8,732 bases of DNA from contig DYTL01000032.1 in NCBI GenBank assembly GCA_020726005.1, positions 1-8,732 of the forward strand. The letters run 5' to 3'. The translations under genes were made by a program, and so were the position numbers. Each line of letters opens with the position of its first letter. Within the stretch, counting starts at the first letter, position 1. Positions 1 to 5,824 of the stretch are shown piece by piece. This DNA is from Microcaldota archaeon. GTDB taxonomy: Archaea > Micrarchaeota > Micrarchaeia > Anstonellales > Bilamarchaeaceae. The notes beneath the pieces were generated by a model. The model did no database searches. It saw only the letters and a list, made by a program, of their open reading frames with translations, and had not been told where the DNA came from.

Positions 1-1
1 T

Positions 2-64
2 TCGCGCGAATGGTTTAGTTGTAGAAGATGTTCGGAATTACTGGAGATAAAACCGCGGAGTTAG
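2..64 (+). CDS. possible 3' tail of an upstream gene (partial)
   Basis: The first 64 bases look less AT-rich than the rest of the window and could be the end of a gene that starts outside it. Two frames stay open from the edge. One ends with TAG at 62-64 and reads SREWFSCRRCSELLEIKPRS, with a CxxC pair. The other ends with TAA at 48-50 and reads RANGLVVEDVRNYWR. I cannot decide between them, and a non-coding RNA end is also possible, although no tRNA fold or T-loop was visible. No function is assigned. Confidence 0.25.
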   Translation, partial: SREWFSCRRCSELLEIKPRS

Positions 65-121
65 GGATTAAATATATTGCCTATTATATCACTTATTCTT
101 AGATATATTATTAGAATTAGA

Positions 122-134
122 TTATTTAATATAT
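122..134 (+). promoter_or_regulatory. candidate TATA-like region for valS
   Basis: The stretch from 65 to 140 is almost pure A/T. TTATTTAA at 122-129, running into ATATAT, is the best archaeal TATA-box look-alike. Its centre lies about 21 bases before the chosen ATG at 147, slightly closer than the usual 25-27. A second AT-rich candidate sits at 103-112. The region is so AT-rich that the exact box is uncertain. Confidence 0.3.
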
Positions 135-146
135 ATCGTGTTTATT

Positions 147-2531
147 ATGCTCGCAAAAGACTATTCAAAAGAAATTGAAGAAAAATGGCAGAAAATCTGG
201 CAGGAAAATAACGTATATGCGTTTGACGAAGCTGATGCCCTAAAACCTAAAACTGAAAACCCGAAACCAATCTATTCGATAGATACTCCACCCCCCTTTA
301 CTTCAGGCGAGCTTCATATGGGACACGTGCTTTCTTATTCATTTTTTGATTTTATAGCAAGATATAAGAGAATGAATGGATTTAATGTATTTTATCCTCA
401 GGGTTGGGATACGCAAGGGTTTCCAACAGAAGTAAAGGTAGAAAAGAAATATGGAAAATTAGCTCCAACAGAATTCAGACAAAAATGCGTAGAATGGACC
501 TATAAGTTCATAGCAAAAATGAAAGCACAAATGATTGAAATGGGTTTTTCGCCAGATTGGAGGTATGAATACAGAACAATGGATTCTAATTATCACAGGA
601 AAGTTCAATTTTCACTTATTGAAATGTATAAAAAAGGTGAAATTTATCGCGCAGCGTATCCTGTTCATTGGTGTCCGAACTGTGTTAGCGCAATTGCAAA
701 AGCAGAATTAGAGGACTTAGAAAGAGAAACACTTTTGAATTATATTTCTTTTACAGGACATAACGGAGAACAACTTATTATTGCGACTACGCGACCTGAG
801 CTTATTCCAGCATGTGTTGCAATGATGTTTAATCCTACCGATGAAAGGTATAAACATCTCAAAGGAAAAATTGCGACTACCCCGTTTGGAGATGAAGTGC
901 CTATAATTGCAGATAAAGATGTAGAAAAGGAATTCGGAACTGGATTAATGATGGTATGCACATTCGGAGATAAGATGGATGTAGTTTGGACCCATAGATA
1001 CAAACTTCAATTTAAGAATGTAATAAATCAATATGGAAAAATGCAAAATGTTGGTGAATTTAATAATTTAAAGGCTGAGCAGGCAAGAATAAAAATCCTT
1101 GAAAAACTAAAAACAGATGGAAAATTAATAAAGCAGGAAAAAAAATCTCAGATAGTAAAAATACACGACCGCTGCAAAACTCCAGTAGAATTTATAACAA
1201 GCATGCAATGGTTTGGTGATATAAAAGCAAAAGCAGGTAAAATTAAAGAATTCGCAAAACAAATAGAGTGGATCCCTTCTTTCGGGATTTCTTATCTCAC
1301 CGATTGGATTGATAATGTCGATTGGGATTGGGTAATTTCAAGACAACGTATTTTTGGAACTCCTCTTCCATTCTATTATTGTGAAAAATGCGATAGAACT
1401 GCGATTGCTGATGAGCTTCCATTTTATGCAGAAAAAGCAAAAAGTAAAATTTGCTTATGTGGAAATGAAATGAAACCTGAAACTAGTACATGCGATTGCT
1501 GGGTTGATTCTAGTATAACTCCGCTTATAATTGCTGGTTGGCCTAATGAAAAAATGCTGGAAAAAATTTATCCATTATCACTTAGACCGCAAGGGGTAGA
1601 AATAGTACGCACATGGGCGTTTTATACTATTTATAGAAGTGGAATACTTACCAACAAAGCACCTTGGAAAACTATACTTCTTAATGGAAATGTACTTGCA
1701 CCTGATGGAAAAAAAATGAGTAAAAGTTTAGGTAATATAATAAGCCCGCAACAACTCCAAACTAAATACCCAGTAGATGCAATAAGGCAGTGGGCAGCAC
1801 TATCTGGTGCCATGGCAAAAGACAGGCCTTTTTCCTACGAAGACTTAAGATATGCAAAAAGTTTTCTTATTAAACTTTGGAATTCCACAAAACTTGTTGA
1901 AATAAGTACTGAAAACTATTTAGAAGAAGAGAAAAAACTACGCCTTGTGGATAAATGGATAATTGGAAGAATGAATGAAACAATACGCGATTTTACTGCG
2001 CATATGGAAGCATTTGAATATCATTACGCAATGAATAAGTTATATCAATTTTATTGGCATGATTTCTGCGATAATTATTTAGAATACGTGAAGCACCGTA
2101 TTTATACTCCGCAAATTTATGGAGAAAAAAGCAAAAAAGCCGCGCAATATGTGATGAAATATGTACTTTATAATACAATAAAGCTCATCGCGCCGATTAC
2201 GCCACACATTAGCGAAGAGATTTGGCAGAAATTTTTCAAAGAAAAAGAAAGCATTCATCGCGCGCACTGGCCCAAAATTGGTATAATAGATACAAATGCT
2301 ATTGCAAGCGCACAAATTGCGAATGAAATTGTAAAGATTTTAAGGCAATACAAAGCAGTAAATAAAAAAGCAATGAATTCTATTTTATCATTTGTAAAAA
2401 TGCGTGCCCCAAACATTCAGGACTTTGAAGAAGATATTTGCGGAGTTATAAAAATCCAGAAGCTTGAAATTGAGAAATCAAATAACATCGAACTTGTGTG
2501 CGCGGAATTTGCTCCTGAAAAAAGTTCGTAA
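147..2531 (+). CDS. valS: valyl-tRNA synthetase, archaeal type
   Basis: Class I aminoacyl-tRNA synthetase that charges tRNA-Val with valine in the cytoplasm. The HIGH signature is HMGH at residues 57-60, followed by the ValRS-typical QGWDTQGFPTEVKVEK. The editing domain shows ATTRPELIPACVAM. The KMSKS loop is exact at residues 523-527. Zinc-binding Cys pairs are visible at C176/C179 (HWCPNC) and at C412/C415 with C436/C438. WVDSSITPLIIAGWP and VISRQRIFGTPLPFYYC are as in archaeal ValRS. The anticodon-binding helical domain begins near DKWIIGRMNE, with ITPHISEEIW further on. At 794 aa it is somewhat shorter than the usual roughly 860-890 aa of archaeal ValRS, and no C-terminal coiled-coil arm is seen. 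An in-frame GTG lies 9 bases upstream (138), but ATG 147 gives the expected MLAKDYSKEIEEKWQ N terminus. The position normally His in DCHG is Gln (DTQG). Confidence 0.96.
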   Translation: MLAKDYSKEIEEKWQKIWQENNVYAFDEADALKPKTENPKPIYSIDTPPPFTSGELHMGHVLSYSFFDFIARYKRMNGFNVFYPQGWDTQGFPTEVKVEKKYGKLAPTEFRQKCVEWTYKFIAKMKAQMIEMGFSPDWRYEYRTMDSNYHRKVQFSLIEMYKKGEIYRAAYPVHWCPNCVSAIAKAELEDLERETLLNYISFTGHNGEQLIIATTRPELIPACVAMMFNPTDERYKHLKGKIATTPFGDEVPIIADKDVEKEFGTGLMMVCTFGDKMDVVWTHRYKLQFKNVINQYGKMQNVGEFNNLKAEQARIKILEKLKTDGKLIKQEKKSQIVKIHDRCKTPVEFITSMQWFGDIKAKAGKIKEFAKQIEWIPSFGISYLTDWIDNVDWDWVISRQRIFGTPLPFYYCEKCDRTAIADELPFYAEKAKSKICLCGNEMKPETSTCDCWVDSSITPLIIAGWPNEKMLEKIYPLSLRPQGVEIVRTWAFYTIYRSGILTNKAPWKTILLNGNVLAPDGKKMSKSLGNIISPQQLQTKYPVDAIRQWAALSGAMAKDRPFSYEDLRYAKSFLIKLWNSTKLVEISTENYLEEEKKLRLVDKWIIGRMNETIRDFTAHMEAFEYHYAMNKLYQFYWHDFCDNYLEYVKHRIYTPQIYGEKSKKAAQYVMKYVLYNTIKLIAPITPHISEEIWQKFFKEKESIHRAHWPKIGIIDTNAIASAQIANEIVKILRQYKAVNKKAMNSILSFVKMRAPNIQDFEEDICGVIKIQKLEIEKSNNIELVCAEFAPEKSS

Positions 2532-2550
2532 ATTTTATAAACAACCAAAA

Positions 2551-2562
2551 TACTTATAAAAA
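2551..2562 (+). promoter_or_regulatory. TATA box for the transglutaminase-like/archease pair
   Basis: TACTTATAAAAA is preceded by an A-rich BRE-like stretch (ACCAAAA). Its centre (about 2557) is 26 bases before ATG 2583, the spacing expected when transcription starts at the first base of the start codon. This would make the gene leaderless. It also rules against the upstream in-frame GTG at 2565, which would lie ahead of the transcription start. Confidence 0.6.
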
Positions 2563-2582
2563 AAGTGCACAAAATATGTAAT

Positions 2583-3032
2583 ATGACGAAAATTGCAGAT
2601 TTTTACAATTTCGATTCAACTTCCTTTAACGAAGAAATGGAATTATATGCTAAAAAATTAACAATAGACCTTACATCTCTTGATGCTGCGAAAGAGATAT
2701 ATACTTCAATAAAAACTCGCGGAAAAATAAGAATTGAATACGAAAAAGGCGAGAGCAGCACACGAAACGAAAATGCTGGTGCTATTCGTCCAGCTATGTA
2801 TGGATACATGTACAGTGCTATGGAAGTATGGGAATACAAAAAGGCGGATTGCGACGAATTTTCAAATTTATATGTTTCATTTATAAACGCAGCAGGACTT
2901 GTTAAAGGAGAAAATAGTAAAAACAACGAAATTGTAGCCCTTAGAGCAATTGAACTTATTGAAATAAAATTCTTTGAGAAGAAGGAAATCGTACCCGCAC
3001 CTAAATTTCAGAAAATAAAATCAGGTTCGTAA
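2583..3032 (+). CDS. short transglutaminase-like protein, Cys motif only
   Basis: A 149-aa protein. Residues 88-106 (ADCDEFSNLYVSFINAAGL) match the nucleophile segment of the transglutaminase-like/cysteine protease fold, normally G/A-D-C-x-[DE]-x-[AS]-x-L-x-x-x-x-x-R-A-x-G. C90 would be the catalytic Cys. The preceding helix with KIRIEYEKGE (about residues 48-57) also fits this family. What is missing is the later His (usually HAWVE) and Asp: after G105 there are only about 44 charged residues, with no His at all, and I found no continuation in another frame. It may be a truncated, inactive or binding-only version. No signal peptide or membrane segment is seen. It has its own TATA box, follows valS by 51 bases, and is 11 bases upstream of the archease gene, so the two are probably co-transcribed. 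The in-frame GTG at 2565 is rejected on promoter spacing. Confidence 0.75.
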   Translation: MTKIADFYNFDSTSFNEEMELYAKKLTIDLTSLDAAKEIYTSIKTRGKIRIEYEKGESSTRNENAGAIRPAMYGYMYSAMEVWEYKKADCDEFSNLYVSFINAAGLVKGENSKNNEIVALRAIELIEIKFFEKKEIVPAPKFQKIKSGS

Positions 3033-3043
3033 AAATTGATATT

Positions 3044-3472
3044 ATGCCTTTCAAAATTCTTGAACACACTGCTGATGTTGGAATAATTGCAAAAGGAAAA
3101 ACTTTTAAGAATGCGCTTGAAGAAGCCGCGCGCGGAATGTTTTTCATAATGGGAAGTTCCAAATCAAAAAGTGCGGTTCAAAATAAAACGGAAAAAATAA
3201 AAATTTCCATTGGAAGAGAAAATAAAGAGGAATTAGTAGTATTTCTTTTTTCAGAAATTCTTGCGCAATGCGAAATTAACAAATTTACCCCAATAAAAAT
3301 GAATGTAAAATTCTATAATGGCAAAACAATTTTAGTCGAAGTTTTAGTTGAATACAAAATGCTTAATGAAAAACTCATGTTTAAAAATATAATAAAAGCA
3401 ATAACATTTCATATGCTTAAAGTAAAACACGAAAAAGATTATTGGAAAATTCAGGTACTTTTTGATGTTTAA
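3044..3472 (+). CDS. archease, RtcB ligase cofactor
   Basis: A 142-aa protein with the archease signature. The N-terminal EHTADVGIIAKG (residues 7-18) contains the conserved HTAD. The middle EELVVFLFSEIL (about 61-72) corresponds to the family's LLV.WLNELL stretch. The C-terminal AITFHMLKV (about 118-126) matches the VKAVTYH-L-V motif, and the protein ends with an acidic LFDV, as the metal-binding C terminus of archease does. Archease speeds guanylylation and turnover of the RNA ligase RtcB in tRNA splicing and RNA repair. No rtcB gene is in this window. The length is normal. The start ATG is 11 bases after the transglutaminase-like stop, with a short TGATA two bases before it that may act as a weak ribosome-binding element. 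I infer that it is the second gene of a two-gene transcript. Confidence 0.9.
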   Translation: MPFKILEHTADVGIIAKGKTFKNALEEAARGMFFIMGSSKSKSAVQNKTEKIKISIGRENKEELVVFLFSEILAQCEINKFTPIKMNVKFYNGKTILVEVLVEYKMLNEKLMFKNIIKAITFHMLKVKHEKDYWKIQVLFDV

Positions 3473-3480
3473 GTTTTAAA

Positions 3481-3488
3481 TTTATATT
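3481..3488 (+). promoter_or_regulatory. candidate TATA box for the permease
   Basis: TTTATATT, preceded by TTTTAAA, lies right after the archease stop. Its centre is about 42 bases before ATG 3527, which would give a leader of roughly 16 bases. That is enough to include the GTGAT element at 3518-3522. A second possible box is ATGATATA at 3493-3500. Read-through from archease is equally possible. Confidence 0.35.
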
Positions 3489-3526
3489 GCTTATGATATA
3501 CCTAAAATAATTTTAATGTGATAAAG

Positions 3527-4819
3527 ATGATATTTGAATTTGGAAAAGTAAATATAAAAGATGAATTTATAGCTGCACTAACAATTTTTTTCGCTTCTTC
3601 GTATATTTTATTTATAAATCCGCAAATACTAAGTAATGCTGGGATGGATTTTGACGGTGCTTTTTTTGCAACTGCGATTACTGCTGCATTAGGAACACTT
3701 ATTCTCGGTTTGCTTGCAAATAAACCTTATTTAATTGCGCCAGGTATGGTATTAAGCATATTTTTTACATCTACAATGGTGCAAACGTTTGGAATAAGCT
3801 GGCAGATTTCTCTTGCAGCATCACTTTTCGTTGGTATACTTCTCCTTGTACTTTCTTTGAGTAAAATAAGAATATGGTTTGTTGAAGCAATACCAATAAG
3901 TTTGAGGTATGGGATTTTAGGGGGAATAGGATTACTCCTTGTTTTTCTAGGATTTAAAAATGCACATTTGATTATATCCTCTGAATTTGCAACCCCTGTT
4001 TCTGGTAATATATTTGGAGCTGGAGCATTAATTGCGATATTCGGTTTCATTGTAACTGGTTTTCTTTTTGTAAGAAAAATAAAGGGTGCATTCCTTCTCG
4101 GAATTTTGCTTACAACTGTGCTTACAATAACTCTTTCATGGATTGGTGGACATTCACCAGAACTTGCTATTTGGGGTATACCGAAAAATCTTGAAATGGT
4201 TGCATTAAAATGTGATATTTCAGGTCTTTTGAAATCCAATTTTATTTCTATAGTACTCGCACTTTTCATTGTTGCATTTTTTGATACTCTCGGAACATCT
4301 ACAGCATTGCTTATAAAAGGAGGGCACGCAGATAAAAAAGGGCATATAAGGGATTTAGACAAAGTAATGTTAGGTGATTCAATTGCAACTATTTTTGGTG
4401 CTGTTCTTGGTTCTTCTCCACAAGTTGTTTACGCTGAAAGTGCATTGGCCCATGAAGCAGGAGGAAAAACTGGTCTTACTTCGATATTTATAAGTATGTT
4501 ATTCGTACTCTCTTTGATTTTTCTTCCATTTGTAAAGCTTGTTCCTATTGAAGCTACTGCACCAGTGTTGATAATAGTTGGATTACTCATGTTGGGAGGA
4601 ATAAAACGAATACATTTACGAGATTATAGTGAAAGTATTCCTGCGTTCTTTTGTCTTACAGCAATACCAATTACCTTCTCAATAAGTCACGGAATAGGCC
4701 TCGCAGTAATAATATATGTATTATTAAAAATATTTTTAGGAAGAACAAAAGAAGTGCATCCAGGAATATGGATAGCTGCATTACTCTTTCTTTTTGATTT
4801 TCTTAGTTTTTTATTTTAA
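3527..4819 (+). CDS. NCS2/AzgA-like nucleobase permease
   Basis: A roughly 430-aa, strongly hydrophobic integral membrane protein with many predicted helices, probably the 14-segment NCS2 fold, importing purines or other nucleobases with a cation. It follows the AzgA/PbuG pattern: TIFFASSYILFINPQIL near the N terminus, ANKPYLIAPGM (residues 65-75) in the first half, and FFDTLGT (251-257) with the conserved Asp. SSPQVVYAESALAHEAGGKTGL (296-317) corresponds to the family's TS.VT.YIES..G...GG+TGL, and ATAPVLIIVG and IPAFFCLTAIPITFSIS close it. The usual APGMGLNAFF reads APGMVLSIFF here, so the substrate range may differ. ATG 3527 is chosen over the in-frame GTG 3518 because GTGAT then sits as a Shine-Dalgarno-like element four bases upstream. 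The 3' end overlaps the convergent coiled-coil gene by 9 bases (4811-4819). Confidence 0.9.
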   Translation: MIFEFGKVNIKDEFIAALTIFFASSYILFINPQILSNAGMDFDGAFFATAITAALGTLILGLLANKPYLIAPGMVLSIFFTSTMVQTFGISWQISLAASLFVGILLLVLSLSKIRIWFVEAIPISLRYGILGGIGLLLVFLGFKNAHLIISSEFATPVSGNIFGAGALIAIFGFIVTGFLFVRKIKGAFLLGILLTTVLTITLSWIGGHSPELAIWGIPKNLEMVALKCDISGLLKSNFISIVLALFIVAFFDTLGTSTALLIKGGHADKKGHIRDLDKVMLGDSIATIFGAVLGSSPQVVYAESALAHEAGGKTGLTSIFISMLFVLSLIFLPFVKLVPIEATAPVLIIVGLLMLGGIKRIHLRDYSESIPAFFCLTAIPITFSISHGIGLAVIIYVLLKIFLGRTKEVHPGIWIAALLFLFDFLSFLF

Positions 4820-5101
4820 ACGGATTTTTTTTATTATTCCTTTTATAAATGAGGGTTTTATTCCGTTTATAAATGAGGGTTTTTTTGTTGAACGTGCAGT
4901 GGAACTAATTTTCTGGATTTTTTTTGTTCCTCCATTTGTTTCAAGACGTTCTACTCGTTTATGTAACTCAGACATCCATGTAGTAAACTTTTTATTTAAT
5001 CCATCAAGTTGTTTCTTTAGTTGTTTATACTCAGTAGATTCTATCTTGTATTCAATATTGTTTACGTGTGCCGGAAAAAAATTTTGTGCCATAATTATCA
5101 T
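4811..5101 (-). CDS. small coiled-coil protein with C-terminal 8-residue repeat
   Basis: A 96-aa protein from ATG 5101, or 93 aa from ATG 5092 (MAQNFFPAHVNNIEYKI). I recognise no family. It is hydrophilic. Residues about 17-55 form a likely coiled coil (IESTEYKQLKKQLDGLNKKF, then TTWMSELHKRVERLETNGG). The basic tail holds KPSFINGI and KPSFIKGI in tandem and ends KKIRLK. The ATG at 5101 overlaps the TGA of the 48-aa gene (ATGA), which suggests translational coupling. The TGATAA just before ATG 5092 could instead guide initiation there. Its F-x3-M-S-E-L-x2-R-V-x2-L-E segment resembles one in the 48-aa neighbour. It is last in the minus-strand group and overlaps the permease 3' end by 9 bases. 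The opposite-strand reading is less protein-like. Confidence 0.65.
   Translation of the reverse strand: MIIMAQNFFPAHVNNIEYKIESTEYKQLKKQLDGLNKKFTTWMSELHKRVERLETNGGTKKIQKISSTARSTKKPSFINGIKPSFIKGIIKKIRLK
4825..4832 (+). terminator. oligo-T terminator after the permease
   Basis: A run of eight T begins five bases after the permease stop codon, and a seven-T run follows at 4880-4886. Oligo-T tracts without a hairpin are the usual intrinsic terminators in archaea. Both lie inside the convergent minus-strand coding region, where they read as lysine-rich codons, so they could also be incidental. Confidence 0.45.
4836..4883 (+). repeat. 24-bp tandem repeat, two copies
   Basis: Two adjacent 24-base units (4836-4859 and 4860-4883) share ATTCC, TTTATAAATGAGGG and TTTT and differ at one base (T4841 against G4865). 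The unit is a multiple of three. In the minus-strand gene it encodes the 8-residue repeat KPSFINGI/KPSFIKGI near the C terminus. Confidence 0.9.
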
Positions 5102-5244
5102 TTAACTTGAGTTGTTTTTCTATTTTCAATCTGAGCAATTCTATTTTCAAGTTCCGTCATTTTTATATCAAACGTTTCTATGAATTGTGATATTAATTCA
5201 GTCATCCTGTTTGTTTCCGTGGTTGTAATTTTTTGAGCTTGCAT
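5098..5244 (-). CDS. 48-aa coiled-coil protein
   Basis: A short gene that is easily missed. It runs from ATG 5244 to TGA 5098, starting MQAQKITTTETNRMTELISQ. Residues about 14-43 have heptad-like hydrophobic spacing (L17, F21, F25, M29, L32, I36, I39) in a charged background, so a coiled coil is likely. It sits 31 bases after the 143-aa gene and ends in a four-base ATGA overlap with the next start. A TTTGATC lies four to five bases before its ATG and resembles a degenerate archaeal ribosome-binding site. The F-x3-M-T-E-L-x2-R-I-x2-I-E segment matches the downstream protein's pattern, so the two may be diverged copies or hetero-oligomer partners. No family is recognised. The evidence is gene packing and protein-like composition, not homology. 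Confidence 0.6.
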   Translation of the reverse strand: MQAQKITTTETNRMTELISQFIETFDIKMTELENRIAQIENRKTTQVK

Positions 5245-5275
5245 TTGAGATCAAACCTTGGATTCTAGTTCAAAC

Positions 5276-5707
5276 TTATACTTTAGATTTGTTGTAAAAA
5301 CCTTCTATTAGATCCCCCTTTTTATCTGTGAGAAGAATTGTAGTTGTGTTTTTTTGATTATCAATAGAAATAGTTAAGATTGCAAATGTTCCTTTCATAG
5401 TTATTTCAAGACTATATATCTCGTTGTTATTATTTACTAAAGCCTTTGCTGCTAAAACATTACTACCTTCTGTTTTAACAATACTTTCTGTTGCTTCTGC
5501 AATTTTGGGTCTGGTACCTATACCAGGCAAAGTATTCATAATTTTTGCAATCTGATACGCGGTTTTTTGTTGTTCTTGGTTTAGACTCTCTATTTTTTTC
5601 GGAACGTATGCAAGAGTTGGATGTCGAGTCAATTTTTTGGTAATTTCATCGGGTTTTTCAAAAGAATTTTTCTGTCCAAGTTCATATTGTATTTCTTGTG
5701 TTTCCAT
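5276..5707 (-). CDS. hypothetical protein, 143 aa
   Basis: I do not recognise this protein. The N-terminal third (METQEIQYELGQKNSFEKPD and on) is polar and probably flexible. Residues about 40-85 look helical (IESLNQEQQKTAYQIAKIMN and IAEATESIVKTEG). Residues about 86-143 alternate like a beta sheet (EIYSLEITMKGTFAILTISI, TTTILLTDKKGDLIEGFY). No signal peptide, membrane segment or metal motif is visible. The start is the first ATG of the frame, with TGATGAGATT just before it. It lies 89 bases after the ATPase stop on the same strand. One of the two 70-bp repeats lies upstream of it, carrying a TTTTAAAA box about 52 bases before its start that could serve as its own promoter. The two small coiled-coil genes follow, and together they look like one transcript. 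Confidence 0.7.
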   Translation of the reverse strand: METQEIQYELGQKNSFEKPDEITKKLTRHPTLAYVPKKIESLNQEQQKTAYQIAKIMNTLPGIGTRPKIAEATESIVKTEGSNVLAAKALVNNNNEIYSLEITMKGTFAILTISIDNQKNTTTILLTDKKGDLIEGFYNKSKV

Positions 5708-5754
5708 AATCTCATCATTGTTTACTTAACAGTTAGTAATTAAATAGTTTTGCT

Positions 5755-5824
5755 TTTTTAAAAGTTTAGTTTGTTCAGGATTCTGACTATTTTTATCTAT
5801 TTTTGGTCGCTTTTTTGAACAAAA
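5755..5824. repeat. 70-bp direct repeat, copy 1
   Basis: Identical base for base to 7040-7109, with an offset of exactly 1285 bases. Copy 1 begins in the spacer ahead of the 143-aa gene and runs into the ATPase gene, covering its stop and last eight codons (FVQKSDQK). Inside it, TTTGTTC (5770-5776) and GAACAAA (5817-5823) form a 7-bp inverted pair. The minus-strand box CTTTTAAAA at its left end could serve the 143-aa gene. Confidence 0.97.

Noticed and set aside
1..10. TTCGCGCGAA palindrome as a regulatory site
   Set aside because: Short, at the window edge, with no second copy seen and no gene start beside it.
1..60. tRNA or other structured RNA at the left edge
   Set aside because: GGTTTAGT and GTTCGGAAT vaguely resemble D- and T-arm pieces, but no cloverleaf pairing could be drawn.
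138..146. GTG start nine bases upstream for valS
   Set aside because: ATG 147 gives the family-typical N terminus; the GTG adds only MFI.
2565..2582. GTG start six codons upstream for the transglutaminase-like gene
   Set aside because: It lies only a few bases after the TATA box and so would be ahead of the expected transcription start.
3727..4362. Long minus-strand frame inside the permease
   Set aside because: The permease on the plus strand has clear family motifs throughout. The reverse frame has no recognisable domain and is a shadow.
4794..5105. Plus-strand 103-aa frame opposite the small coiled-coil gene
   Set aside because: It is the mirror of the minus-strand gene. It is rich in Phe/Ile runs from the reversed Lys codons, overlaps the permease end out of frame, and lacks the ATGA coupling and heptads seen on the minus strand.
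5708..5722. C/D box guide RNA (ATGATGA on the minus strand)
   Set aside because: No CTGA D box follows at a suitable distance, and the sequence directly precedes a start codon.
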